Positions 44,751-53,366 of a DNA stretch of 64,000 nucleotides are shown piece by piece; positions within the stretch are counted from its first letter, which is position 1, and the number at the start of each line of letters is the position of its first letter. The stretch spans positions 186,001 through 250,000 of the forward strand of contig JACRHS010000010.1 in the NCBI GenBank assembly GCA_016217595.1, written 5' to 3'. The DNA is from Opitutia bacterium. Lineage in GTDB: Bacteria > Verrucomicrobiota > Verrucomicrobiia > Opitutales > Opitutaceae. Position numbers and translations under genes: made by a program. The notes under the pieces were generated by a model. That model searched no databases and was not told where the DNA came from. It saw only the letters and a program-made list of their open reading frames with translations.

Positions 44751-44810
44751 GCGGGTTGTGGCCCCCGGTCCGGAGGCTGGCCGGGCTCTGCTGCAAACCG
44801 CTCGGAAGGC

Positions 44811-44848
44811 GAAAACAAAAGCCGCGCTCCATTGCGGGAGCGCGGCTT
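44811..44848 (-). terminator. Intrinsic-terminator-like hairpin, minus strand
   Basis: AAGCCGCGCTCC (44819-44830) and GGAGCGCGGCTT (44837-44848) pair over 12 bp. On the minus strand the stem is followed by TTTTGTTTTC. No gene on that strand ends here, so it may be a leftover of a lost gene. Confidence 0.6.
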
Positions 44849-45039
44849 ATTACTATGGCGGCGGCGCTCCGGGGTTAGACCTTGGCGGGAAGATTCATCC
44901 AGGCGGCCAGACATAGAGCCCCAGGCCGAGTAGTGTTGATTTTCATCCCAGTAGGTAACGCTGCCCACGCTCCTGCGGCACCTAACACGCCCTGAATTTA
45001 TGCCACGTAGCGTAAATTGCCGCCTGGGGTGACGAACCG

Positions 45040-45118
45040 CCAACCCCGGCCTTGTCACCTCGGCCGCTACAGTGAGCAACGCACGGTGACTTTTCGTCCT
45101 TTCGCGTGTTTCGTGGGC
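45040..45118 (-). repeat. Partial composite repeat
   Basis: CCAACCCCGGCCTTGTCACCTCGG to TTTCGTGGGC, a diverged copy of the outer 80 bp of the composite repeat at 45946 and 43379. Confidence 0.7.
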
Positions 45119-45265
45119 AAAGGCCTTTCTTTGGGTACTCCCGCTGTCCGTCAAATCGGGGCAGGCTTAGACGACGAAAATTAAACCTGCCCCTATGCCA
45201 CCTTCGCGGGGGGCCGGCACAGGGAAAGGCTCGACGCTGCCAGCGCGCTTTTTCAACGATAAGCC

Positions 45266-45943
45266 ATGAGCGCTTCATTGGCCCGCCGGACAATTCCGAT
45301 CCTGATCAGCCTCACCATCACGGGGCTCTGCTTGTTCTTGCCAGCCGGACGACTCGACTGGCTGCGCGGATGGATCCTCCTCGGGCTCTCGTTTGCCGCC
45401 GGGATCGCGGCAACGGTGGTACTCGCGCGTGATCCCGCCCTGCTGGCCGAGCGGCGCAACGTCAAAGCGGGCAAGGGCTGGGACAAGATCATCGTCCCCT
45501 TCGTGGTGCTAGTGGGACCGGCCACCGTGTGGATCACTGCCGGCCTCGATGTGCGCCATCACTGGTCGAGGCCCATGCCTTCATGGATTTTCGCGGGCGG
45601 CATAGCCTTGGCCGCGATCGGGGGCGGCATCGTGGTGTGGGCCATGCGGACCAACCGCTTTTTTTCGGCCGTGGTCCGCATCCAGCGTGATCGCGGCCAG
45701 ACCGTGGCCACAGGCGGTCCCTACCGTTACGTCCGGCATCCGGGTTACGTCGGCATGACTGCGTTCCTCTTTGCCACTCCGCTGATCCTCGGCTCATGGT
45801 GGGCTTTCATCCCGTCCGTCGCTACGGCGGCGGTCACGGTGTTGCGGACGGCGCTGGAGGACCACACACTGCAGGTCGAACTCGAGGGCTATGCCGACTA
45901 TGTGCGAAACGTGCGGTACAGGCTGGTGCCGTTCGTCTGGTAA
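45266..45943 (+). CDS. Isoprenylcysteine carboxyl methyltransferase (ICMT)/PEMT-family membrane protein
   Basis: A 225-residue integral membrane protein with five or so helices. The C-terminal GGPYRYVRHPGYVG followed by LEDHTLQVELEGYADYVRNVRYRL is the SAM-binding signature of the ICMT/phospholipid methyltransferase family. Bacterial members methylate lipids or small molecules at the membrane; the substrate is unknown. It stands alone between repeat blocks, the only intact enzyme gene of this part of the mosaic. The composite repeat begins 3 bp after its stop. Confidence 0.88.
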   Translation: MSASLARRTIPILISLTITGLCLFLPAGRLDWLRGWILLGLSFAAGIAATVVLARDPALLAERRNVKAGKGWDKIIVPFVVLVGPATVWITAGLDVRHHWSRPMPSWIFAGGIALAAIGGGIVVWAMRTNRFFSAVVRIQRDRGQTVATGGPYRYVRHPGYVGMTAFLFATPLILGSWWAFIPSVATAAVTVLRTALEDHTLQVELEGYADYVRNVRYRLVPFVW

Positions 45944-45945
45944 TA

Positions 45946-46201
45946 CCAACCCCGGCCTCGTCACCTCGGCCGCTACGGGGAGCATCGCCGCCGCGCCTTT
46001 TCGTGACCTTTCGGGTGTTTCGTGGGCGAGTCCGGGGAAGGTACGAAGGCAACAGGGACAGCCGTTTCGGTGGAGCGACTTGTCCCCAAGACGCCCGACG
46101 CGCGTTGGGGACAACGCGCGCCACCTCTGCACGACGGTGCGGTACGCAATCGGCCACGGCGATGACGATGGTATCTTGGTGGACATCCAGGCCCACGAAT
46201 C
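45946..46201 (-). repeat. Composite repeat, copy B (IS110 N-terminus, REP-like and GTGTTTCGTGGGC modules)
   Basis: About 256 bp, closely similar to 43379-43633, including the same short IS110 N-terminus (RFVGLDVHQDTIVIAVADC on the minus strand) joined to the same REP-like sequence. The identical junction in both copies shows that it spread as one unit after the transposase piece was captured. Confidence 0.8.
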
Positions 46202-46333
46202 GAACAGCCCGCACTCCATCGCAGCGCGGACCGGATTGCGCGGGCTGAAGCTCCGCGCTACGCGGGGCCAATCATTCTGCTCTGCCTCTGACTTTTCGCA
46301 CATTGCGTGGTGAACCCACTACTGCGTGGTCCA

Positions 46334-46415
46334 CGAACCCGGCCTCGTCACCTCGGCCGCTACGGGAAGCATCGCCGCCGCGCCTTTTCGTGCCCTTTCG
46401 TGTGTTTCGTAGGCC
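46334..46415 (-). repeat. Partial composite repeat
   Basis: CGAACCCGGCCTCGTCACC to TTTCGTAGGCC, another copy of the outer block, 133 bp from copy B and in the same orientation. Confidence 0.7.
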
Positions 46416-46476
46416 ATCCCTCCGCTCCGCTGCAGCGAGACGGGAACGCGCGATCCGCTGCAAACTCACACCTCAG

Positions 46477-47628
46477 TCAGCGACGCAGCTTGAGCAACCG
46501 CTCACCGGCGGCGTGCAGCGTGGCGGGGCGTTTGGCGAAATTCAGGCGGATAAAGCGGTTCTCGCCGCCGGCGAAGAAGCTCGATCCCGGCACCGGCGCG
46601 ACCCCGATTTCCCGCGCCATCCAGTGCGCAAACTCCACGTCGCTCGCGAAGCCGAAGGGCGAGATGTCGACCATCACGAAATACGCCCCTTCCGGCCGCG
46701 AGTACGCGAGCCCCGTGCGGTCGAGATAGCCGAGCAGGATGTCACGCGACTGCGCGTACTCGGCCGCCAGCCCCGCGTAATAGCCCGGCGGGAACCCCAG
46801 GGCCGTCACCACCGCATGCTGCAACGGCGCCGCCGCGCCCACGGTGAGAAAATCGTGCACTTTCCGCGCCTGCGCGATGATCTCCGGCGCCGCCTGCACG
46901 TAGCCCAGGCGCCAGCCGGTGATCGAAAACGTTTTCGAGAGCGAGGAACACGCCAGCGTGCGCGCCGCCATGCCGGGCAGCGTGATGAAATACTCGTGCC
47001 GGTGGCCGTCGAAGAGGATGTGTTCGTACACCTCGTCGGTGATCACGAACGTATCGAACTCGGTCGCGAGCGCCGCGATCTGCTCCAGCTCGGCGCGCGT
47101 GAACACCCGGCCGGTCGGGTTGGACGGATTGCAGAGCACGAAGGCCTTCAGCCCGCCGGCAAACGCGCGCCGCAGTTCGTCGGGATCGAAACGGTAGTGC
47201 GGCGGATGCAACGGCACGTGCACCGGCGTCGCGCCCGCGAGAATGGCATCAGCCGAGTAGTTCTCGTAAAACGGCGAGAACAGCCCGACGCGATCGCCGG
47301 GATCGCACACCGTCATCATCGCCACCATCATCGCCTCAGTGGCGCCGCAGGTGACGACGAGTTCGCGGTCGCCATCGACCGGCGCGCCCTGGCAACGCGC
47401 GAGTTTGGCGGCCAGCGCCGCGCGCAATTCCGGCGCGCCCCACGTGATGGCGTACTGGTGCCGGCCGGCGTCCATGGCGTCTTTCGCCGCCTGCACCAAC
47501 GCCGGCGGCGGATCGAAGTCGGGGAAGCCTTGCGCGAGATTGATGGCGCCATGCCGCTGCGCGACACGAGTCATCTCGCGGATGAGCGATTCGGTAAACC
47601 GGGCGGTGCGTTGGGACGTGCGCGGCAT
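46477..47628 (-). CDS. Pyridoxal-phosphate-dependent aminotransferase (class I/II)
   Basis: A 383-residue fold type I aminotransferase, similar in layout to YbdL/kynurenine-oxoglutarate-type transaminases that take methionine and aromatic amino acids. Motifs: NLAQGFPDFDPPP (N-terminal), NPSNPTGRVF, DEVYEHILFDG, the PLP lysine in SSLSKTFSITGWRLGY, and C-terminal FIRLNFAKR (substrate carboxylate Arg). The ATG at 47628 (MPRTSQRTARF) is chosen; the frame is open to 47706 but adds an unconserved segment. The exact substrate is not determined. Confidence 0.9.
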   Translation of the reverse strand: MPRTSQRTARFTESLIREMTRVAQRHGAINLAQGFPDFDPPPALVQAAKDAMDAGRHQYAITWGAPELRAALAAKLARCQGAPVDGDRELVVTCGATEAMMVAMMTVCDPGDRVGLFSPFYENYSADAILAGATPVHVPLHPPHYRFDPDELRRAFAGGLKAFVLCNPSNPTGRVFTRAELEQIAALATEFDTFVITDEVYEHILFDGHRHEYFITLPGMAARTLACSSLSKTFSITGWRLGYVQAAPEIIAQARKVHDFLTVGAAAPLQHAVVTALGFPPGYYAGLAAEYAQSRDILLGYLDRTGLAYSRPEGAYFVMVDISPFGFASDVEFAHWMAREIGVAPVPGSSFFAGGENRFIRLNFAKRPATLHAAGERLLKLRR

Positions 47629-47730
47629 AAAACGCGGCGCAGCTTCAAGAGCGTCGCCAGCCGTGACGAGCCCGTTTTTGGTCGTGCTACGAGAACGGTG
47701 GCGCAACAGAAGGTGCCGTCAGGGATTGTA

Positions 47731-47807
47731 GTGGCATGGGCGTCCCGCCCATGGGATCGGGAAGAACGGGCATGCCCGTTCTTTCACGGGCGAGACGCCC
47801 GTGCCAC
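47731..47807. repeat. Inverted-repeat element (GTGGCAYGGGCGTCYCGCC family)
   Basis: GTGGCATGGGCGTCCCGCC begins at 47731 and its inverted counterpart CACGGGCGAGACGCCCGTGCCAC ends at 47807 (20 of 23 positions complementary). A perfect 16-bp palindrome AACGGGCATGCCCGTT (47765-47780) lies between. This makes a 77-bp MITE-like structure; one arm pair also lies at the recQ stop (41775-41812). Confidence 0.85.
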
Positions 47808-47870
47808 GAAGCACCGCTCCACCGACAGAAAAACCGCGTTACCATCCGCCGCGCGCTGCGCAGCCGGCGA

Positions 47871-48752
47871 TCACGGAATCTTCAGCTCCATGCCGAGATT
47901 CAAGCGGTCGTTCTCGCTCTTCAGCACGTCGCGGTTGGCGGCGTAGATCTCGCGCCACCTGCCTTTCGTGCCGTAGTAGCGCTGCGAAATTACCGAAAGC
48001 GTGTCGCCGTGCTGCACCACATGACGACGGCCCGCTGTCGCCGGAGGCGGGGTGGCCGCCGGTGGCACCACCCGTGGAGTTGTCGGCGCTTGCAGCGGCG
48101 ATTTTTCGAGCGCGGTGCGGTTATCCACACTGGTCGCGGGCCGGATCAGCGGCGAGCTGTCGGCCATCGGCGCGACCGGCACGGTGCGCGACACCGGCGT
48201 AATTGGACTCGGCAGGTTCGCACTCGCGGCACGCGGACGCGGCGGCGGAGTGGTTGCGTTGGAGGAAGCGGCGGCGCGCAGGTCGGCGATCTCCGCCTTG
48301 AGCTGCTCGTTCTCGCGCTGCAGGCGTTCGAGTTGATCCATGTACTGCAATTTCACGCTGGCATCCTCCAGCGGATGCGCGGGCAACGTGCGGGCGAATT
48401 CGCGTTTGGCGGCATCGATCCGCCCGCGCACGAGGTCGGCCTGCGAGGAGTTGGGCTGCAGTTCGAGAAACTTGCGGAAGTAGTAGATCGAGGCGATCGG
48501 GTCCTTGATGTGCTGCTGGTAGAGCAGGCCGGCTTCGAGGTACGACTCGGGGGCGTCGTCGCCGCGACGGGAGATGACCTTGAGGAAGGCGGCCAGCGCC
48601 TCCTGGTTGCGCCCCTGGCGGATGAGCTGTTTGCCGCGTTGGAAATCCGCCTCGGCATCCTCGGCGCGAAACGGCAGGTTGCCGCCGCGTTCGCAACCGG
48701 TGGCGAACCACAACGCACAGAGTGCGAGCAGACTGAGCGGAAGAAGACGCAT
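47871..48752 (-). CDS. Lipoprotein with TPR-like repeats, coiled coil and C-terminal LysM domain
   Basis: A 293-residue protein. The lipoprotein-type signal sequence ends at Cys20 (FATGC). Residues about 30-115 contain TPR-like helices (RQGRNQEALAAFLKV, YLEAGLLYQQHIKDPIA). Residues about 120-145 form a short coiled coil (LERLQRENEQLKAEIADLRA). A Pro/Ala/Thr-rich linker leads to a LysM domain in the last 50 residues (HVVQHGDTLSVISQRYYG), which should bind peptidoglycan. A role in cell-envelope organisation is inferred. It is divergent from the KdsD-like gene. Confidence 0.85.
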   Translation of the reverse strand: MRLLPLSLLALCALWFATGCERGGNLPFRAEDAEADFQRGKQLIRQGRNQEALAAFLKVISRRGDDAPESYLEAGLLYQQHIKDPIASIYYFRKFLELQPNSSQADLVRGRIDAAKREFARTLPAHPLEDASVKLQYMDQLERLQRENEQLKAEIADLRAAASSNATTPPPRPRAASANLPSPITPVSRTVPVAPMADSSPLIRPATSVDNRTALEKSPLQAPTTPRVVPPAATPPPATAGRRHVVQHGDTLSVISQRYYGTKGRWREIYAANRDVLKSENDRLNLGMELKIP

Positions 48753-48827
48753 CAACGGCGGGAAAGGGATTGAATGGCGAGACGTGGGGCGTAAGTTCCA
48801 CAACCTCTGTTCACGACTCAACTCTAA

Positions 48828-49817
48828 ATGCCCACCGCCGCCGCATCCTCCCTGGCCCGCGCCCGCGCCTGCATCCGCATCGAGATCGATGCCCTCGCCG
48901 CCACCGCCGACGCGCTCGGCGATGAATTTGTCGCCACCGTGCAGGCCGTCGAGGCCACCGTCGCCGCCGGGCGCAAAGTGATTTTCAGCGGCGTGGGCAA
49001 ATCCGCGCACATCGCCCAGAAACTCACGGGCACGTTTAACAGCACGGGCGTGTCGGCGTGCTTCCTCGACGCGACACAGGCGCTGCATGGCGACCTCGGC
49101 CTGTGCGACGAGGGCGACCTCGCGGTGCTGTTGAGCAACAGCGGTCAATCGCAGGAGATTCTGCGTCTCGTGCCGCTGTTGAAACGCTTCGGTCTGCCCA
49201 TCGTCGCGCTCACCAGCCATGCGGAGTCGGATCTGGCGCGCGCCGCCGATTACCGGCTGATCTGCCAGGTCCCGCGCGAAGCCTGCCCGCTCAAAATCGC
49301 GCCGACCGCCAGCACCACCGCCGCCCTCGCCTTGGGCGACGCGCTCGCGATGGTCGTGCTCGAAAACCGCGGCTTCACCCGCGAGGACTTCGCCCGCCTC
49401 CACCCCGCCGGCAACCTCGGCACCGTGCTCTTGTTGAAAGTGCGCGACATCATGCGCACCGGCGACCGGCTACCGATTCTGTCCGCCTCGCGCACCGTGC
49501 AAGACGCCATCCTCGGTATGACCCAGGCCAAGGCCGGCTGCACCGCGGTGATCGACGAAGCCACCGGCAAACTCGCGGGCATCCTCACCGACGGAGACTT
49601 TCGCCGCAACATCCTCAGCGGCCCCAGCTTTCTCGCCCAGCCCGTGGCCAACTACATGACGCGTTCGCCCAAAACCGTGTCGGCCGACGCCCTCGCCACC
49701 GAAGCGCTGCGGATGTTCGATGCCTACAAAATCGACGATCTCATCGCCGTCGACGCCGACGGCCGGCCGGTGGGCCTCGTCGACGTGCAGGATTTGCCCA
49801 AGATGAAACTCCTGTGA
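48828..49817 (+). CDS. kdsD: Arabinose-5-phosphate isomerase (KdsD/KpsF/GutQ family)
   Basis: A 329-residue protein. The SIS domain (about 30-190) has KVIFSGVGKSAHIAQKL, LLSNSGQSQEI and ALTSHAESDLA; two CBS domains (about 205-325) follow, with GILTDGDFRRNI and DDLIAVDADGRPVGLVDVQD. It isomerises ribulose-5-phosphate to arabinose-5-phosphate, the first step to Kdo for LPS. The gene name is given by family; GutQ or KpsF paralogues are possible. It probably ends at a weak hairpin (49882-49899). Confidence 0.9.
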   Translation: MPTAAASSLARARACIRIEIDALAATADALGDEFVATVQAVEATVAAGRKVIFSGVGKSAHIAQKLTGTFNSTGVSACFLDATQALHGDLGLCDEGDLAVLLSNSGQSQEILRLVPLLKRFGLPIVALTSHAESDLARAADYRLICQVPREACPLKIAPTASTTAALALGDALAMVVLENRGFTREDFARLHPAGNLGTVLLLKVRDIMRTGDRLPILSASRTVQDAILGMTQAKAGCTAVIDEATGKLAGILTDGDFRRNILSGPSFLAQPVANYMTRSPKTVSADALATEALRMFDAYKIDDLIAVDADGRPVGLVDVQDLPKMKLL

Positions 49818-49881
49818 GCGTGGCAGCTACGTCGCGCCACCGCTCGATTTCATAAGCGACATGCAACGCGCTTAAACCTGC

Positions 49882-49899
49882 GGCCGGAGTCTGCCGGCC
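49882..49899 (+). terminator. Weak hairpin after the arabinose-5-phosphate isomerase gene
   Basis: GGCCGG (49882-49887) pairs with CCGGCC (49894-49899) followed by CTTTA. Only six base pairs and a poor T-run; a doubtful terminator in the 124-bp gap before the fumarase gene. Confidence 0.3.
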
Positions 49900-49941
49900 C
49901 TTTACTCGCAATCGCGCACTTCCCTAGTATCTTCCTTCCTT

Positions 49942-51585
49942 ATGCCGACACCCGCCTTCCACTATCAGGATCCCTTCCCGCTCGGAGCCGACGAAACCGA
50001 ATACCGCCTCCTCTCCCAAGAGGGCGTGAGCACCGCGACGTTCGAGGGCCGCGAAATTTTGAAAGTCGCGCCCGAAGCCGTCTCCTTTCTGGTGCAGAGC
50101 GCGCTGCGCGACTGCTCGTTTCTCCTCCGCACGAAACACCTGCAGCAGGTCGCGGCCATCCTCGACGACCCACAGGCCAGCGCCAACGACCGCTACGTGG
50201 CGCTCACAATGTTGAAGAACGCCGAGATTTCCGCCGAGGGCATCCTCCCCTTCTGCCAGGACACCGGCACCGCCACCGTCGTCGCCAAGAAAGGCCAGCA
50301 AGTCTGGACCGGCGCCAACGACGCCGAGGCGATTTCCAAGGGCGTCTACGAGTGTTACACCAAGGAAAACCTCCGCTACTCGCAGACCGCCGCGCTCGAC
50401 ATGTACGAGGAAGTCAACACCGGCACCAACCTCCCGGCGCAAATCGACATCCTCGCCACCGAGGGCGCGAAATTTGAGTTTCTCTTCGTCGCCAAGGGCG
50501 GCGGCTCGGCCAACAAGACGTACCTCTTCCAGGAGACGAAGGCGTTGCTCAATCCGAAGAGCCTCGCGGCCTTTTGCGCCGACAAGATGAAGCTTCTCGG
50601 CACCTCCGCCTGCCCGCCGTACCACCTCGTGTTCGTCATCGGCGGCACCAGTGCCGAGGCGTGCTTGAAGACGGTGAAGATCGCCTCGACCAAATATTAC
50701 GATGCGCTGCCCACCAGCGGCAACGCCCACGGCCAGGCCTTCCGCGACATCGCGATGGAGAAACAGATTCTCGAGATCGCGCAAAAGAGCGGCATCGGCG
50801 CCCAGTTCGGCGGCAAATATTTCGCGCTCGATGTGCGTGTCATCCGCCTCCCCCGCCACGGCGCGAGCTGCCCGGTCGGCATGGGTGTCTCATGCAGCGC
50901 CGACCGCAACATCAAGGCCAAGATCACCAAGGACGGCCTCTTCGTCGAGAAGCTCGAAACCAATCCCGGCCGCTTCATCCCGGCGCACCTGCGCACGCTG
51001 AAAGACGACAACATCGTCAAGATCGACCTCAACCGGCCGATGGCCGACATCCTCGCCGAGCTCACCAAATATCCGGTGACCACCCGCGTGTTGTTGACCG
51101 GCCCGTTGATCGTCGCCCGCGACATCGCGCACGCCAAACTCAAGGAGCGCGTCGACGCCGGCAAGGGCCTGCCCGAGTATCTCAAGCAGCACCCGGTTTA
51201 CTACGCCGGTCCGGCCAAAACGCCGAAGGGTTACGCCTCGGGTTCGTTCGGCCCGACGACCGCCGGCCGCATGGACAGCTACGTGGAACTCTTCCAGTCG
51301 CTCGGCGGCTCGATGCTGATGATCGCCAAGGGCAATCGCAGCAAGCAGGTGACCGATGCCTGCAAAAAGTTTGGCGGGTTTTATCTCGGCTCGATCGGCG
51401 GCCCGGCGGCGATCCTCGCCAAGGAAAACATCAAGAAGGTCGAAGTGCTCGAATATCCCGAGCTCGGGATGGAAGCCATCTGGAAGATCGACGTGGTGGA
51501 TTTCCCGGCGTTCATCCTGGTCGACGACAAGGGCAACGACTTCTTCGTAAGCGCCTGCGCCCACTGCGTGCCGGAAAAAAAGTAA
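49942..51585 (+). CDS. fumA: Fumarate hydratase, class I
   Basis: A 547-residue iron-sulfur fumarase, the same length as E. coli FumA/FumB (548), that hydrates fumarate to malate in the TCA cycle. The N-terminal alpha domain has [22 protein letters not shown] and [33 protein letters not shown] carries another conserved Cys. The C-terminal beta domain has [16 protein letters not shown] and [30 protein letters not shown] good intrinsic terminator follows. The A/B subtype is not resolvable, so the symbol is for the class. Confidence 0.94.
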   Translation: MPTPAFHYQDPFPLGADETEYRLLSQEGVSTATFEGREILKVAPEAVSFLVQSALRDCSFLLRTKHLQQVAAILDDPQASANDRYVALTMLKNAEISAEGILPFCQDTGTATVVAKKGQQVWTGANDAEAISKGVYECYTKENLRYSQTAALDMYEEVNTGTNLPAQIDILATEGAKFEFLFVAKGGGSANKTYLFQETKALLNPKSLAAFCADKMKLLGTSACPPYHLVFVIGGTSAEACLKTVKIASTKYYDALPTSGNAHGQAFRDIAMEKQILEIAQKSGIGAQFGGKYFALDVRVIRLPRHGASCPVGMGVSCSADRNIKAKITKDGLFVEKLETNPGRFIPAHLRTLKDDNIVKIDLNRPMADILAELTKYPVTTRVLLTGPLIVARDIAHAKLKERVDAGKGLPEYLKQHPVYYAGPAKTPKGYASGSFGPTTAGRMDSYVELFQSLGGSMLMIAKGNRSKQVTDACKKFGGFYLGSIGGPAAILAKENIKKVEVLEYPELGMEAIWKIDVVDFPAFILVDDKGNDFFVSACAHCVPEKK

Positions 51586-51617
51586 GCCGCACCCGCGCTA
51601 TTCGCCTTCCGTAACAA

Positions 51618-51650
51618 CCGCCCTTCCTCGCGAAGGGCGGTTTTGTTTTC
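51618..51650 (+). terminator. Intrinsic terminator of the fumarase gene
   Basis: CCGCCCTTC (51618-51626) pairs with GAAGGGCGG (51632-51640), followed by TTTTGTTTT. It lies 33 bp after the fumarase stop and directly before the end of the convergent small gene. Confidence 0.88.
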
Positions 51651-52113
51651 AGGGCTTGGCCTCGGCTGACTCTGCGAGTGGGGCCTTCGTCTCACGCAAA
51701 TTTCTCCGACGTCTGACTTCATCGGCAAACTGTTCGAGCCGGGCAGCCTCTTTCGCGGGATTCAGGTCAGCGCTATAATCAGGCGCGACCTCGAAGAATA
51801 GCCGGTCGTTGGCCTTATCTCTCGCCGGCAAACTCTGCTGACGCATCACACAACGCACAGTGTCGCCAACTTTGTACGTTTTGCTGGCGAGTCCATTGAA
51901 CGGTGCCGCCACCACCACCTCATGGTCCTTCCAAGTCACAACATACGCCTGATACTCCGCAGATCCTTCCGAGAAGGATAATACTTTCACGACTTTCGAC
52001 GTGAAGAACTCATGCGTCATGCGCGATTCGACTTTGTAGTCCGATTTTTCCGAGCCATGCGCGAGCGCGGCGAAGCTTAGCAACACTGCCAGATAAAATG
52101 GGGTTTTGGGCAT
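51649..52113 (-). CDS. Exported hypothetical protein, 154 aa
   Basis: Begins MPKTPFYLAVLLSFAALAHG, a signal peptide cleaved at about residue 20. The mature part has a beta-rich segment (SKVVKVLSFSEGSAEYQAYVVTWKDHEVVVAAP, then KTYKVGDTVRCVM), resembling an SH3/OB-like small barrel, and a charged helical tail rich in Arg/Glu (AARLEQFADEVRRRRNLRE). The ATG at 52113 is chosen over one at 52134 because the signal sequence starts there. No named family is recognised. Confidence 0.7.
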   Translation of the reverse strand: MPKTPFYLAVLLSFAALAHGSEKSDYKVESRMTHEFFTSKVVKVLSFSEGSAEYQAYVVTWKDHEVVVAAPFNGLASKTYKVGDTVRCVMRQQSLPARDKANDRLFFEVAPDYSADLNPAKEAARLEQFADEVRRRRNLRETKAPLAESAEAKP

Positions 52114-52189
52114 GGCTGTGTTGATAATGCACAAACACCTATTGTCCAGAGCTAAGCACGCAGCCAGCCACGCGCCGACAAAGCGCCGC

Positions 52190-53290
52190 TCAGCGCACTT
52201 GCAGCGTGTCGCCTTCGAAGGTGAGACCGAGCGGAGGGACGACCACGGCTTTGCGCGCGCCGTCTTTCTTCACCCAACCGGCGTGCCAGGCGTCGTAGCC
52301 GGTCGATTTCGCGGCGGCGAGCGTCGCCTCCACCAGCTCCGGCGCCACGTAGGCTGCGAAACCGATGCCTTGGTTGAAGGTCGCGTACATCTCGCGCTTC
52401 GCGATCGGGCCCGCGGTTTCGAGGAAACGGAAAAGCGCAGGCTCGGGGCGCACGTTGGTAATCTCGTACACGAAGGGCTCCTCCAGGCGCATCAGTTTGC
52501 GCCAGCCGTGGCCGGTCACGTGAGCCACGTAGTTGAGCTTGAGTCCGCGACGCTGACACTCGCGCACGAACGCCACGTAAATCACCGAGGGCGCGAGCAA
52601 CGCCTCGCCGTAGCTGCGGCCGTCGCCGATGGGCGTGGCGTAGCCTTGCGGGAGCTGCGTGGCGATCTGCCGGCAGAGCGTGAGGCCGTTGGTCTGCACG
52701 CCCGACGAAGCGAGAAAAATGATGGCGTCGCCCGCCCGGACGTCGCCGACGATGCGGAGATGCTTCGGCGCGATTTTCCCGATGGCCGAGCCGGCGAGCA
52801 CGATGGTCTCCGGATTGACGATACCGCGCAGCGTGGGCGTCTCGCCGCCGCCCCAGACCGCGCCGGCCTGCCGGCAGCCCTCGGCGAAGCCCGCCACGAG
52901 ATCGCCCGCGCGCTTCTCGTCGGCAAACCAGCCGGAATCACCGACGGCGGCGTGCATCGCCACCGAGATCGGCAACGCGCCACAGGTGGCGAGGTCGTTG
53001 ACGATCGTCGCCACCGTATCGATGGCGATTTCGCGGTAAAAACATTTGCCCGACTGCGCGTAGACGGCGTCGGCCACGAGGTTTTTCGTGCCGAGCCCTT
53101 CCTCGACGTGCGCGAGATAGTGGTCGGCGGCCTCGATCAGATAGGCGCTTTCGCCGCGCGTGGTCGCCGGCTCCGCGTAGCCGTGATCGGCGAGCAGCCC
53201 GGCGGTGGTGCGCGCCGCCCGCTGGCAGGCGCGCTTGAACGCATCGAGTTGATCGTAACGGACGCCGGAGGATTCGTAGCTTAAAGACAT
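52190..53290 (-). CDS. purM: Phosphoribosylformylglycinamidine cyclo-ligase
   Basis: A 366-residue AIR synthetase, step 5 of purine synthesis. PurM-type segments: TVATIVNDLATCGALPI, GGGETPTLRG, FLASSGVQTNGLTLCR and GHGWRKLMR. The start has MSLSYESSGVRYDQLDAFK. It is the last of purL-purF-purM on the minus strand, separated from purF by 76 bp that contain a diverged inverted repeat. The ATG at 53290 is preferred; eight codons of open frame lie upstream. Confidence 0.93.
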   Translation of the reverse strand: MSLSYESSGVRYDQLDAFKRACQRAARTTAGLLADHGYAEPATTRGESAYLIEAADHYLAHVEEGLGTKNLVADAVYAQSGKCFYREIAIDTVATIVNDLATCGALPISVAMHAAVGDSGWFADEKRAGDLVAGFAEGCRQAGAVWGGGETPTLRGIVNPETIVLAGSAIGKIAPKHLRIVGDVRAGDAIIFLASSGVQTNGLTLCRQIATQLPQGYATPIGDGRSYGEALLAPSVIYVAFVRECQRRGLKLNYVAHVTGHGWRKLMRLEEPFVYEITNVRPEPALFRFLETAGPIAKREMYATFNQGIGFAAYVAPELVEATLAAAKSTGYDAWHAGWVKKDGARKAVVVPPLGLTFEGDTLQVR

Positions 53291-53304
53291 AGGAAACGAC
53301 TGCC

Positions 53305-53359
53305 CACGGAACACACGGAAGGCGCGAAGACCAACCCAAATTCTTCCGGGTGTTGCGTG
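53305..53359. repeat. Inverted-repeat element in the purF-purM spacer
   Basis: CACGGAACACACGGAAG (53305-53321) and CTTCCGGGTGTTGCGTG (53343-53359) are complementary at 15 of 17 positions. The arms resemble those of the nuoD-nuoE spacer element (CACGAAACACACGAAAG), with the same orientation of arms but a shorter loop. Confidence 0.65.
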
Positions 53360-53366
53360 AGGCGCA

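Larger units (their letters stand above)
44564..45265. other. 702-bp interval of repeats and palindromes without a gene
   Basis: It holds a REP-like module with a TTTCGCGTGATTCGTGGGC arm (44611-44706), a 24-bp perfect palindrome (44727-44750), a minus-strand terminator-like hairpin (44819-44848) and a repeat block (45040-45118). No conserved coding frame is seen on either strand; the open frames translate as Arg/Gly-rich repeat readings. Confidence 0.6.
45944..46476. other. 533-bp repeat-filled interval without a gene
   Basis: It contains composite repeat copy B (45946-46201), about 130 bp of unassigned sequence, and a partial repeat (46334-46415) just before the aminotransferase gene end. 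Confidence 0.6.
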
